Virus record (IMG/VR): IMGVR_UViG_3300049222_000632
Span: 1-25,365 of that record
DNA length: 25,365 bases
Strand: one strand, 5' to 3'
DNA from: a virus
Below, one piece after another: positions 6,358 to 12,357 of the stretch (its first letter is position 1; every line of letters starts with the position of its first letter). The position numbers and the translations under genes were made by a program. The notes beneath the pieces were generated by a model that saw only the letters and a list, made by a program, of their open reading frames with translations, did not search any database and was not told the origin of the DNA.

Positions 6358-6519
6358 ATGAAGAAAGAAATACAAAATAAAAATACCCTACAAGAGAGCT
6401 TGAGAAGATTTGGGCATATGCTTGCCATGCGTGAGCAGCGCGGCGATAATTCAACGGAATACAAAAAGAAACAGGCTATGCACGAATCTATGCTAAGAAA
6501 GCTTTACAACCAATCGTAA
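6358..6519 (+). CDS. small basic protein, 53 aa
   Basis: Frame MKKEIQNKNTLQESLRRFGH, then MLAMREQRGDNSTEYKKKQA and MHESMLRKLYNQS. It is a basic, helical protein with no motif recognised. It starts 2 nt after the upstream stop. Its own TAA stop is also the first base triplet of repeat element E2, an arrangement seen again at 10160 and 12044. Confidence 0.65.
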   Translation: MKKEIQNKNTLQESLRRFGHMLAMREQRGDNSTEYKKKQAMHESMLRKLYNQS

Positions 6520-6587
6520 GTCATTGATGCTCAGCCACTTAGGTGGCGGGCTGCCGTGCTACATAAGTCCTTGATTGACAAGCGTTT
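6517..6587 (+). repeat. dispersed stem-loop element E2
   Basis: Left dyad TAAGTCATTGATGCTCAGCC, core GGTGGCGGGCTGCCGTGC, right dyad TAAGTCCTTGATTGACAAGC. The segment from GGCTGCCGTGC to ATTGACAAGC is identical to E1 (about 35 bp), showing recent copying or exchange. Confidence 0.85.
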
Positions 6588-6615
6588 AAAAATTTAAAAT
6601 TATTTAACTTTTTTC

Positions 6616-6644
6616 TTGCAGTAATTAAAAAAATTGCTTAGTAT
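6616..6644 (+). promoter_or_regulatory. leaderless promoter of the 6651 unit
   Basis: TTGCAG, 17 bp, TAGTAT (6639-6644), 6 nt (GTTTAC), ATG. Preceded by AACTTTTTTC. Confidence 0.8.
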
Positions 6645-6650
6645 GTTTAC

Positions 6651-7064
6651 ATGATACTAAGAAACCAACAAGATCCACGATACACAATCAAAAAGAATCG
6701 TCCCGTATATGTTTACAAGAATCTACATAAAGATTGTTGGAGCATCAAGCAACATGGATTAGTAAAAGCTCACATTCCAAAGGATCATGCTATTGGATTA
6801 TGGGATTGCTATTTTCATGTCGATGCCAAAGGCAGAGAAAAAGTTCTTCGTGAGAAGCGTAAGAATGTTCATGCTTTTGTCAAGGGCTACCTTCAAGATG
6901 CTGAGAATGTATCTCGCAATCCCCAAGTTGTCACCAGGAAAGTCGAGGTAACATATAATCCTTACAAGTATGAGACTTTTGTCGAGAAGGATACCGAAAA
7001 GTTTGCGTACTATGCAGACGAAGTTTTATTAACACACAACAAAGTAACCGCTTATATGTCATGA
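6651..7064 (+). CDS. conserved phage hypothetical protein, 137 aa
   Basis: Starts MILRNQQDPRYTIKKNRPVY and contains VYKNLHKDCWSIKQHGLVKA (about 20-39), then an Arg/Lys-rich stretch with KNVHAFVKGYL, and a C-terminal segment with TYNPYKYETFV. Proteins with this N-terminal CWSI..GLV.AH pattern are common as unknown-function genes in phages. It is soluble, basic and without a signal. No Shine-Dalgarno; the promoter geometry fixes the start. The stop overlaps the next ATG as ATGA. Confidence 0.8.
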   Translation: MILRNQQDPRYTIKKNRPVYVYKNLHKDCWSIKQHGLVKAHIPKDHAIGLWDCYFHVDAKGREKVLREKRKNVHAFVKGYLQDAENVSRNPQVVTRKVEVTYNPYKYETFVEKDTEKFAYYADEVLLTHNKVTAYMS

Positions 7065-7216
7065 ATATTACAACAGCATTAGAAATTGTATTAGACCTAG
7101 CCAATCAAAATGTTATTGACGATCCTGAAATGAAAGAGGAGGCATCAAAACAAAATGAAGCTATTGAATGGGTTGCATATTATTTAGAAAATTTTATAAA
7201 GAAAGGTAAACATTAA
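7061..7216 (+). CDS. small acidic helical protein, 51 aa
   Basis: Frame MNITTALEIVLDLANQNVID, DPEMKEEASKQNEAIEWVAY, YLENFIKKGKH. It overlaps the upstream stop by four bases (ATGA) and ends one base before the next start, a tightly packed pair of junctions supporting translation. Short phage proteins with this ALEIVLDLA..N pattern are familiar but uncharacterised. Confidence 0.75.
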   Translation: MNITTALEIVLDLANQNVIDDPEMKEEASKQNEAIEWVAYYLENFIKKGKH

Positions 7217-7217
7217 A

Positions 7218-7421
7218 ATGAAAGAAGAATTATACTCAATTAAAACCGCCATTGACGGACTCAGCGATGAGATACTAGAACATCGCAGACACGCAAACAT
7301 GGACGACCTCGTCAAGGTAATGAAGAATATCAACGACAATCTTGTTGCAATTAGTTTCGACTTAAAAGATCTAGTTGAAGCAAAAAAGTTTCAAAATGAG
7401 TTGACAACCGCACTCAGATAG
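7218..7421 (+). CDS. helical protein, 67 aa, unrecognised
   Basis: MKEELYSIKTAIDGLSDEIL followed by a long helix with heptad-like hydrophobic spacing (VKVMKNINDNLVAISFDLKD, about 35-54), so a small coiled-coil dimer is plausible. It is the third gene of the E2-driven unit, and repeat E3 follows. Confidence 0.7.
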   Translation: MKEELYSIKTAIDGLSDEILEHRRHANMDDLVKVMKNINDNLVAISFDLKDLVEAKKFQNELTTALR

Positions 7422-7433
7422 GTAAATCCTTTA

Positions 7434-7494
7434 TAGTCAGTCACTTAGGTGACGGGCTGCCGCGCGATCTAAGTGCTTGATATTCAACGATTTA
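7434..7494 (+). repeat. dispersed stem-loop element E3 (short left arm)
   Basis: GTCAGTCACTTAGGTGAC forms a self-complementary arm, then GGGCTGCCGCGC core and the right dyad TAAGTGCTTGATATTCAACG. The left dyad lacks its outer half. The stretch TAGTCAGTCACTTAGGTGAC plus GGGCTGCCG is also found in E7. Confidence 0.8.
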
Positions 7495-7522
7495 AAAAAA
7501 TCAAAATTACTTAACTTTTTTC

Positions 7523-7551
7523 TTGCTATAATTAGGTATTTAGCCTACTAT
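7523..7551 (+). promoter_or_regulatory. leaderless promoter of the 7558 gene
   Basis: TTGCTA, 17 bp, TACTAT (7546-7551), 6 nt, ATG at 7558. This decides the start of the downstream gene. Confidence 0.8.
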
Positions 7552-7557
7552 GTATAT

Positions 7558-7674
7558 ATGAAAGCGAGAGAGATAAAGATCAGAAAACCAATTCTTTTTA
7601 CTAAGTCCCGCCCGCACAAAGTTAAAAACAAGACAATCCACAGAAAACTCAAACATAAGGAATTATTAGCATGA
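7558..7674 (+). CDS. very basic small protein, 38 aa
   Basis: Frame MKAREIKIRKPILFTKSRPH then KVKNKTIHRKLKHKELLA. About 40% of residues are Lys, Arg or His, which suggests nucleic-acid binding. An upstream in-frame ATG at 7477 would extend it through the promoter and repeat sequence, so I reject that start. The stop overlaps the next start (ATGA). Confidence 0.7.
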   Translation: MKAREIKIRKPILFTKSRPHKVKNKTIHRKLKHKELLA

Positions 7675-7898
7675 ATATCAGCGAAGACTATTTAGACAAT
7701 GAAAACCCAAATGCAGACGAAGTAATGACTCGAGCCATGAGTTGGCTTTGGAAACACTTCATTGAACCTAACACAGATCACATTACAGAAGAACAAGCTG
7801 AAATGCTTACAATGATTGGCGTTAGCTTTAAAATGATTGCAGAACAAGCTGATGCTTACGATCAAACTTTTGAAGAAAGTCCATATTTAAACAATTAA
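7671..7898 (+). CDS. acidic helical protein, 75 aa
   Basis: MNISEDYLDNENPNADEVMT, then RAMSWLWKHFIEPNTDHITE and a long helix (EQAEMLTMIGVSFKMIAEQA). It is strongly acidic, directly after a strongly basic 38-aa protein and overlapping it by four bases, so the two may form a complex (inference). No family recognised. It is followed by a new promoter, not by a repeat element. Confidence 0.7.
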   Translation: MNISEDYLDNENPNADEVMTRAMSWLWKHFIEPNTDHITEEQAEMLTMIGVSFKMIAEQADAYDQTFEESPYLNN

Positions 7899-7901
7899 CT
7901 C

Positions 7902-7930
7902 TTGACAAAAAACATTATAACTATTATTAT
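7902..7930 (+). promoter_or_regulatory. leaderless promoter of the DUF932-like gene
   Basis: TTGACA, 17 bp, TATTAT (7925-7930), 6 nt, ATG at 7937. No stem-loop element precedes it. Confidence 0.8.
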
Positions 7931-7936
7931 ACTATC

Positions 7937-8809
7937 ATGAATACAGAAGAAAACAACATTAACGCTCCTCGCAAATCCGTAAACTTACACATTTGTGGAG
8001 GTAATCGTACTTTAGTAGATTTTGATCAAGTGCAAGCAGTACCAACTCCTTTGGCAACCATGCGTAGCAAACCAAACAAAAGAACAGGTGAGCTTGCTGT
8101 TTCTCATCAGCCAATCGCTCATGATGAGCTTATCGTTCGCACTAGAGAATCTTTAACTCAAAAAGGTTTTGCTATTCAAGATGAAGTTCACTCTCTCGCT
8201 AGAGGCGATCAGCACTATTTCGGTTTATTTGCCGTAGATCATCCTAATCGAGTTGCAACTGATCGTGGTTGCGTTGTGGGCGTTCGTAACTCTCACGACA
8301 AAACATTCCCCGCAGGACTTTGTGCAGGTGATGCTCCATTCGTTTGCGATAATTTAATTTTTACCAATACCATTAAACTTGCTCGCAGACATACTCGCAA
8401 CATTCTCAACGATCTTGACTTTATGATCAATCGTGCTTTGGGTAAGTTGTTCGGATTTTGGCATGGACAAGATCAAAGAATTGAAGCCTACAAAGATCGT
8501 TCTATCGGCAATGTTCTTGCTCACGATCTAATCATCAAAGCGGTTCGTGCAGGTGCTTTACCAAAATCTAAAATTCTTGATGTTGCAGATCAATGGGAAT
8601 CAAGCGATCATGTTGAATTTAAGGATCGCAATGTCAATTCTCTTTATAATGCTTTCACCGAAATTTACAAAGGCAACTTAGTTGCCTTGCCAAATCGCTC
8701 GGATGCTCTTCATTCTGTTCTTGACAACTATGTTGATTTTAATATCGACAACCATGTTGAAAATACTCTTGATATGGAAGTTGTTGAAGGCGAATTGGTT
8801 GAAGTTTAA
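7937..8809 (+). CDS. DUF932-like phage/plasmid protein
   Basis: 290 aa. The central part matches the DUF932 family of phage and plasmid proteins: HYFGLFAVDHP (93-103), VVGVRNSHDKTFPAG (113-127) and FVCDNLIFTNTIKLARRHT (135-153). The function of the family is not established. The C-terminal third (about 205-290) is a helical tail with an acidic end. It is a single-gene transcription unit, with its own promoter and a strong terminator right after the stop. Its base composition is slightly higher in GC than its small neighbours, which fits a conserved, well-expressed gene. Confidence 0.85.
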   Translation: MNTEENNINAPRKSVNLHICGGNRTLVDFDQVQAVPTPLATMRSKPNKRTGELAVSHQPIAHDELIVRTRESLTQKGFAIQDEVHSLARGDQHYFGLFAVDHPNRVATDRGCVVGVRNSHDKTFPAGLCAGDAPFVCDNLIFTNTIKLARRHTRNILNDLDFMINRALGKLFGFWHGQDQRIEAYKDRSIGNVLAHDLIIKAVRAGALPKSKILDVADQWESSDHVEFKDRNVNSLYNAFTEIYKGNLVALPNRSDALHSVLDNYVDFNIDNHVENTLDMEVVEGELVEV

Positions 8810-8832
8810 AAATTGGTTTGTCGTTTCGTTTT

Positions 8833-8860
8833 GCTCCCCCGATTGGGGGAGCTTTTTTTT
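8833..8860 (+). terminator. Rho-independent terminator after the DUF932-like gene
   Basis: GCTCCCCC, loop GATT, GGGGGAGC (8833-8852), then eight T. Confidence 0.95.
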
Positions 8861-8879
8861 GGAATGATTTAGGCTTTTG

Positions 8880-8952
8880 TAAGTCTTTGGTTATCAAGCA
8901 CTTAGGGGCGCGGCTGCCGCGCGCCATAAGTCGCTGATGTTCAACGATTTAA
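8880..8952 (+). repeat. dispersed stem-loop element E4
   Basis: Left dyad TAAGTCTTTGGTTATCAAGC, then a perfect core hairpin GCGCGGCTGCCGCGC, then right dyad TAAGTCGCTGATGTTCAACG. This is the clearest three-hairpin example. Confidence 0.85.
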
Positions 8953-8978
8953 GAATGTCATTTTAGTTCATTTTTTTC

Positions 8979-9007
8979 TTGCGTTAAATTGTTTTTTTTG
9001 CGATAGT
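8979..9007 (+). promoter_or_regulatory. leaderless promoter of the 9014 gene
   Basis: TTGCGT, 17 bp, GATAGT (9002-9007), 6 nt (GTAACC), ATG. Confidence 0.8.
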
Positions 9008-9013
9008 GTAACC

Positions 9014-9220
9014 ATGAAAAGAATAGTAAAAATCTTAATGGAGCGTGACGGGCTTTCCCGCGAAGACGCTATTCACCAAACCGCAACTTTTTTCCGTGAA
9101 ATGTCTGAAGACATTGCAATGGGTGGTGATCCATTCGAATGGGAAGAAACATTTACCAGTGAGTTTTCTCTAGAACCAGATTTTTTTGAAGATCTTATTT
9201 TTTCGCTTGCAATTGCATAA
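9014..9220 (+). CDS. conserved phage hypothetical protein, 68 aa
   Basis: MKRIVKILMERDGLSREDAI then HQTATFFREMSEDIAMGGDP and an acidic EWEETFTSEFSLEPDFFEDL. The opening (a helix ending in LMERDGLSREDA) and the GGDPFEWEE/FSLEPDFFEDL end are typical of a widespread family of tiny phage proteins of unknown function. The -35 box of the next promoter lies inside its last codons. Confidence 0.8.
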   Translation: MKRIVKILMERDGLSREDAIHQTATFFREMSEDIAMGGDPFEWEETFTSEFSLEPDFFEDLIFSLAIA

Positions 9221-9235
9221 AAATTTGGTTAGTTT
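9207..9235 (+). promoter_or_regulatory. leaderless promoter of the GP88-like gene
   Basis: TTGCAA (inside the end of the upstream gene), 17 bp, TAGTTT (9230-9235), TATATT, ATG at 9242. TAGTTTTATATTATG is identical to that at 4928. Confidence 0.8.
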
Positions 9236-9241
9236 TATATT

Positions 9242-9967
9242 ATGAATCTATTATCAAACCCATCTAAAATGCCTTGCTTAGGCTTTAACATTCCCGCTTT
9301 CAAGTATTGCCCTGCAGCTCAACTCATGGCAAAGGTCAAGGACAAAGCAAAAAAGTTTATTTGTGATGCTTGTTATGCTTGCAAAGGTTTTTATATGTTT
9401 AACAATGTCAAACAAAGTTTGCAAGACAAGGCAAATTTTGTCACCAAGTCTTTACATCGAGACAATGGGCAAACTTTTGTAAATGAGATATCCAAGCAAA
9501 TCAAGGCAAAGTATTTTGACAAGCAAGGCAACAAAAAAGTTTTAAAGAATGTCAACACAGATCTTTTTCGTGTTCATGATTCAGGAGATCTTTTTTCCCC
9601 AAAGTATATCGAGGCATGGATTAAGATTTGCGAAAATTTTCCTTCAATTCGCTTTTGGTTTCCAACTCGTGAGTGGGCAAGAGATAGTCAATTGCCTTCA
9701 CTTCGCAAGCTCGCAAGTTTAAAGAATGTTTGCTTAAAACCAAGTGCTTTATATGTTGATGAACCCGCTCCACAAATCGATGGTCTAGATGCGGGAACTT
9801 CCGTCTATAGCTCAAAAGAGAAAGCTGAGCAAGACGGGCATTTTGTTTGTCCCGCAACTTATGTTAAGGGCGAAGACGGCAAGGTTCTTGCAACTTGTAA
9901 AGCTCATAATTGCAACTTATGTTTTATCAAAGGATGCAAAAAAGGTATTGCATATTTAGCTCATTAA
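9242..9967 (+). CDS. Cys-rich protein of the phage GP88-like family
   Basis: 241 aa. It carries Cys12, Cys23 (KYCPAA) and CDACYACKG (41-49) near the N-terminus, a central VHDSGDLFSPKYIEAW (111-126) followed by FWFPTREW (138-145), and a second cysteine cluster at the end: C203, C219, C224, C227, C232. This layout matches mycobacteriophage gene-product-88-type proteins, which occur in phages of many hosts and have no proven function. The ten cysteines suggest a metal or iron-sulfur centre. The cluster spacing is not the CxxxCxxC of radical SAM enzymes. It has its own promoter; a 59-aa gene follows. Confidence 0.8.
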   Translation: MNLLSNPSKMPCLGFNIPAFKYCPAAQLMAKVKDKAKKFICDACYACKGFYMFNNVKQSLQDKANFVTKSLHRDNGQTFVNEISKQIKAKYFDKQGNKKVLKNVNTDLFRVHDSGDLFSPKYIEAWIKICENFPSIRFWFPTREWARDSQLPSLRKLASLKNVCLKPSALYVDEPAPQIDGLDAGTSVYSSKEKAEQDGHFVCPATYVKGEDGKVLATCKAHNCNLCFIKGCKKGIAYLAH

Positions 9968-9975
9968 TCTATAAT
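9948..9975 (+). promoter_or_regulatory. probable near-leaderless promoter of the 9983 gene
   Basis: TTGCAT (9948-9953), 16 bp, TATAAT (9970-9975), 7 nt to ATG. One base off on both spacings from the common geometry. Confidence 0.6.
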
Positions 9976-9982
9976 TAAAGCC

Positions 9983-10162
9983 ATGAATGAAGAAACTTAT
10001 TTTGACTCAGCCCAAGGAATTGACATTTCACAAGATCGTGCCTTAGAAGAATTAGCCAGGCACGGCATTACTTCCAGTGAGGAAATTATTGAATTTTTTG
10101 AAGACATGGGCGACAAGGAAGGGTATTCAGCCCAAAAAGTTCTTGAGTGGTTAGGCTACTAA
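9983..10162 (+). CDS. conserved phage hypothetical protein, 59 aa
   Basis: Frame MNEETYFDSAQGIDISQDRA, LEELARHGITSSEEIIEFFE, DMGDKEGYSAQKVLEWLGY. The helical arrangement ending YSAQxVLxWLGY is a familiar small phage protein of unknown function. The stop codon coincides with the first bases of repeat element E5. Confidence 0.8.
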   Translation: MNEETYFDSAQGIDISQDRALEELARHGITSSEEIIEFFEDMGDKEGYSAQKVLEWLGY

Positions 10163-10232
10163 AGCCTTGACTATCAAGCACTTAGGGGCGCGGCAGCCGC
10201 GCAAGCTAACTGCCTGTTAGCCAACGACTTAC
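10160..10232 (+). repeat. dispersed stem-loop element E5 (inverted core)
   Basis: Left dyad TAAAGCCTTGACTATCAAGC, core GCGCGGCAGCCGCGC, right arm CTAACTGCCTGTTAGCCAAC. The core reads GGCAGCC instead of GGCTGCC, although the gene downstream is on the plus strand, so here the centre is flipped relative to E1-E4, E6 and E7. Confidence 0.8.
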
Positions 10233-10258
10233 ACAAGCATTTTTATTTAACTTTTTTC

Positions 10259-10287
10259 TTGCGTTAATTGTAGAAAGAGTTTAATGT
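10259..10287 (+). promoter_or_regulatory. leaderless promoter of the 10294 gene
   Basis: TTGCGT, 17 bp, TAATGT (10282-10287), GTTTAT, ATG. Confidence 0.8.
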
Positions 10288-10293
10288 GTTTAT

Positions 10294-10689
10294 ATGATTA
10301 ACTACGACATACCAAACTCAATCTCACAATTCAACCCAAAACCTTCTATGTTAGATTTTGACGATCTAGATTTTCAACCACATCGTGGTGCTGATGATGC
10401 AGTCCAAGCAAGACTTGACTTTGGCAACGGGCTAGAAATTTCTGTTGTTGCAAGTAAAGATGGCAGAGCAGGATTATATGGTAGTGTGGAGGAAGATTTG
10501 TACGAAGTTGCAGTTTTTTACAACAATGAAATGATTCCGCTTTCTCGTTCTGACGATGTTGTTGGCTGGCAATCTCCTGCTCAAGTATCTATCCTAATGG
10601 CGAAAGCTCAATCCGAAGGAAGCGTTTGGGTTGATGAGCTAATTGCAGACAAAGCAGAATTTAGAAGAGATTTAGGGCTTGACGACTAA
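10294..10689 (+). CDS. phage hypothetical protein, 131 aa
   Basis: Disordered start (MINYDIPNSISQFNPKPSML), then an acidic beta-rich domain: ARLDFGNGLEISVVASKDG (about 39-57), LYEVAVFYNNEMIPLS (about 69-84), VVGWQSPAQVSILMAKAQSE (about 89-108). The order 'strand with LDFGNG, YEVAV, W.SP..V..LM' is found in many short phage and bacterial proteins of unknown function. It has a clear promoter. The -35 box of the next gene overlaps its end. Confidence 0.75.
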   Translation: MINYDIPNSISQFNPKPSMLDFDDLDFQPHRGADDAVQARLDFGNGLEISVVASKDGRAGLYGSVEEDLYEVAVFYNNEMIPLSRSDDVVGWQSPAQVSILMAKAQSEGSVWVDELIADKAEFRRDLGLDD

Positions 10690-10707
10690 ACCAAACTAAA
10701 CTATATT
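10679..10707 (+). promoter_or_regulatory. leaderless promoter of the 10714 gene
   Basis: TTGACG (overlapping the last codons of the upstream gene), 17 bp, TATATT (10702-10707), ATTACT, ATG. Confidence 0.75.
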
Positions 10708-10713
10708 ATTACT

Positions 10714-10977
10714 ATGACAGAAGAACAAAGACTCGCAGTTATCGCTAACGCATATCGTGAATCCAAAGGTTTGCCAACTAATTCCTCAGTATTAGAATTA
10801 GTCGCAGACTTACAAGCAGAACAATTGGTTGTCGAGCATGGATTGAAAGATGTTGAAAGAGATGACATTACAGATGAAACTCAGTTCTTACTTACTGATG
10901 TCGCTGAAGATATTGATGAGGAAGATGAAGAAATCGGATTATCCGATGAAATGAAAGGAATATATTATGATAGTTGA
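10714..10977 (+). CDS. highly acidic protein, 87 aa
   Basis: MTEEQRLAVIANAYRESKGL gives a basic-acidic helix, followed by a long Asp/Glu-rich stretch (TDVAEDIDEEDEEIGLSDEM, about 61-80). Very acidic short proteins in phage accessory regions are often DNA mimics or inhibitors of host enzymes, which is only a guess here. A Shine-Dalgarno for the next micro-ORF lies within its last codons. Confidence 0.75.
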   Translation: MTEEQRLAVIANAYRESKGLPTNSSVLELVADLQAEQLVVEHGLKDVERDDITDETQFLLTDVAEDIDEEDEEIGLSDEMKGIYYDS

Positions 10978-11044
10978 ATTGTTTTTATTATCGCCTTGGC
11001 TTCTTGTTTTTTATATTATGTGGAAAGATATGATAGAAGAATGA
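10967..11044 (+). CDS. predicted micro-membrane protein, 25 aa
   Basis: Frame MIVELFLLSPWLLVFYIMWK then DMIEE: one hydrophobic helix with an acidic tail. AAGGA (10954-10959 region) is a well spaced Shine-Dalgarno. It overlaps the acidic 87-aa gene by 11 nt and the next micro-ORF by 4 nt. Its size makes chance hard to exclude, but the ribosome-binding site and both overlaps favour translation. Confidence 0.5.
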   Translation: MIVELFLLSPWLLVFYIMWKDMIEE

Positions 11045-11097
11045 TGCCAATTTTAATTATATTATCGATTCTACTTTATCTTTATATCCAAGACTAA
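11041..11097 (+). CDS. predicted micro-membrane protein, 18 aa
   Basis: The whole frame is MMPILIILSILLYLYIQD, a single hydrophobic helix. It starts in an ATGATGA overlap with the end of the 25-aa ORF. Together they could form a two-subunit small membrane unit; no function is recognised. Confidence 0.4.
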   Translation: MMPILIILSILLYLYIQD

Positions 11098-11163
11098 ATT
11101 TCTCAAATAGCAAATAACTTTTTTTAGTAGTATTAGTTGAAGTTGTTGGATTAGCCCTCGTCC

Positions 11164-11234
11164 TAAGTGATTGATAATCAAGCACTTAGGGCGGGCGGCT
11201 GCCAAATTCATAAGTCCTTGATTATTAAGGATTT
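11164..11234 (+). repeat. dispersed stem-loop element E6
   Basis: Left dyad TAAGTGATTGATAATCAAGC (near-perfect palindrome through CACTTA), shortened core GGGCGGGCGGCTGCC without its 3' partner, right dyad TAAGTCCTTGATTATTAAGG. A T-tract of about 20 nt leads to the next -35 box. Confidence 0.8.
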
Positions 11235-11252
11235 ATTTTTTTTATTTTTTTC

Positions 11253-11281
11253 TTGCAAGTTTTATTTTTTTATAGTAGTTT
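11253..11281 (+). promoter_or_regulatory. leaderless promoter of the 11288 gene
   Basis: TTGCAA, 17 bp, TAGTTT (11276-11281), ACTTTT, ATG. An overlapping TATAGT at 11271 would give a spacer of only 12 bp. Confidence 0.75.
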
Positions 11282-11287
11282 ACTTTT

Positions 11288-11482
11288 ATGGATAATCAAC
11301 AAGACTCTCTCGAAAACATTGCTCACGCCTACGGCATCACTGATGCTGATCTTGATGAACGCGAATCTGTGCTTGCTCAAATAGCACAGGAAGAACTTGA
11401 AGAGTATGACCGCCAAGCTCTCAAAAAATTCTCTGAAAACGAGGATTTTGACTGGGGTTATCACGCCCAATGGGATTTCTAA
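11288..11482 (+). CDS. acidic helical protein, 64 aa
   Basis: MDNQQDSLENIAHAYGITDA then a long acidic helix (DLDERESVLAQIAQEELEEY) and an aromatic tail (FDWGYHAQWDF). It is a single-gene unit between E6 and E7. Not recognised. Confidence 0.75.
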   Translation: MDNQQDSLENIAHAYGITDADLDERESVLAQIAQEELEEYDRQALKKFSENEDFDWGYHAQWDF

Positions 11483-11568
11483 CTCGTTGGTAGTCAGTCA
11501 CTTAGGTGACGGGCTGCCGACAAGCTTAAGTCTTTGATTATCAAGCTTTTGCAAAAGCATTTTTATTT
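11480..11568 (+). repeat. dispersed stem-loop element E7 with intrinsic terminator
   Basis: Left arm begins at the stop codon (TAACTCGTTGGTAGTCAGTC), core GGTGACGGGCTGCCG, right dyad TAAGTCTTTGATTATCAAGC. The right arm runs into a perfect GCTTTTGCAAAAGC hairpin (11545-11558) and T-rich tail, as in E1, so this copy is a plausible terminator. Confidence 0.85.
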
Positions 11569-11578
11569 ACTTTTTTTC

Positions 11579-11607
11579 TTGCGTATTTTAAAATTTTGTT
11601 CTAGTGT
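11579..11607 (+). promoter_or_regulatory. leaderless promoter of the 11614 gene
   Basis: TTGCGT, 17 bp, TAGTGT (11602-11607), GTATAC, ATG. Confidence 0.8.
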
Positions 11608-11613
11608 GTATAC

Positions 11614-11820
11614 ATGAAACATTCAGAAAGTGGAACTCGCAAAGTGTTAAAACAATTACGGAAATGTCCTGAAATCGAAAAGATTCGTGAGACTGCAAGT
11701 GGGCATATGATCCTTGCTAGAAATGGAGAGCAGTATCTCGCCCATTTTAGTGCAAGAGCATTTCACCCATTGCGTAGATGGTTAAAAAGAAACACTTCAT
11801 TAAAAACATTAAAATTCTAA
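11614..11820 (+). CDS. HicA-like small RNA-binding fold protein, 68 aa
   Basis: GTRKVLKQLRKCPEIEKIRE (7-26) then TASGHMILARNGEQYLAHFS and ARAFHPLRRWLKR. The helix, strand with SGH (29-31), strands and final Arg-rich helix recall the HicA/YcfA double-stranded-RNA-binding-like fold, with His31 at the place of the catalytic His. There is no HicB antitoxin beside it. Phage relatives of this size are common and untested as toxins. The fold resemblance is moderate; a toxin function is unproven. Confidence 0.65.
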   Translation: MKHSESGTRKVLKQLRKCPEIEKIRETASGHMILARNGEQYLAHFSARAFHPLRRWLKRNTSLKTLKF

Positions 11821-11824
11821 AATT

Positions 11825-12046
11825 ATGGATACTTACAACGGCTGGAAAAACTGGGCGACCTGGAATGTTGCTCTTTGGTTAGGGAATGACGAATATCTTT
11901 ACAAACTTTCTCGTAGGTTTGTTAATTACAAAGATCTTGCAAATACGCTCATAGAAATGGGTAGTCCTTGTACGCCTGACGGGGCAAGGTATGCAGATGA
12001 AGACTTAGACACCTACGCCCTCGATGAATTGTTGCAAGAAGAGTAA
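11825..12046 (+). CDS. conserved phage hypothetical protein, NGWKNWATWN type, 73 aa
   Basis: MDTYNGWKNWATWNVALWLG then NDEYLYKL and a C-terminal acidic helix (DEDLDTYALDELLQEE). The opening NGWKN(Y/W)ATWNVALW is a hallmark of a widespread family of small phage and plasmid proteins of unknown function. It starts 4 nt after the preceding stop. The stop codon is also the start of repeat E8. It is the last plus-strand gene before a block of minus-strand genes. Confidence 0.85.
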   Translation: MDTYNGWKNWATWNVALWLGNDEYLYKLSRRFVNYKDLANTLIEMGSPCTPDGARYADEDLDTYALDELLQEE

Positions 12047-12116
12047 GTCGTTGATTATCAAGCACTTAGGTGCTTGGCAGCCGCACCCATAAGGGCTTGG
12101 CTATCAGTGACTTATG
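12044..12116. repeat. dispersed stem-loop element E8 between convergent genes
   Basis: Left dyad TAAGTCGTTGATTATCAAGC, core GGTGCTTGGCAGCCGCACC, right dyad TAAGGGCTTGGCTATCAGTG. It fills the entire space between the convergent stop codons at 12046 and 12117, so its only obvious role there is transcription termination in both directions. Confidence 0.85.
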
Positions 12117-12344
12117 TCAGCAATCTTTTTGTGATTCCCATTTTAGTTTCCAATCCCTGCAACGGCAGGAAGTTTTTAGTGCGGGTGTTGAAAGTTTTGC
12201 AATTTGTTGCCCGACATCAAATCGTGCTTGCCAAGCTTTGCCGTAAGCAACCGATTGATCTTGCAAACTCTTTGAATTATCCCAAAGATTATAGCAACGG
12301 GCATTTAAGTCATTCCATTTTTGATTTAATTCTTGCAATGTCAT
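12117..12344 (-). CDS. unrecognised 75-aa protein
   Basis: MTLQELNQKWNDLNARCYNL then a Gln/Trp-rich helix (KSLQDQSVAYGKAWQARFDV) and a Cys-containing end (TSCRCRDWKLKWESQKDC). The C-x-C pair and final cysteine might bind metal, but there is no recognised motif. AGGGGA lies 9 nt upstream of the ATG on the minus strand, so this second gene of the unit uses a Shine-Dalgarno. It begins 13 nt after the stop of the 84-aa gene. Confidence 0.75.
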   Translation of the reverse strand: MTLQELNQKWNDLNARCYNLWDNSKSLQDQSVAYGKAWQARFDVGQQIAKLSTPALKTSCRCRDWKLKWESQKDC

Positions 12345-12357
12345 AATTATTTTCCCC

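Noticed and set aside
7477-7557. Upstream in-frame ATG for the 38-aa basic protein
   Set aside because: The extension passes through E3 and the promoter; the -10 box lies 6 nt before the inner ATG.
12074-12346. Plus-strand open frame of 90 codons
   Set aside because: It lies opposite the 75-aa minus-strand gene and runs through repeat E8; it has no ribosome-binding site or promoter of its own.
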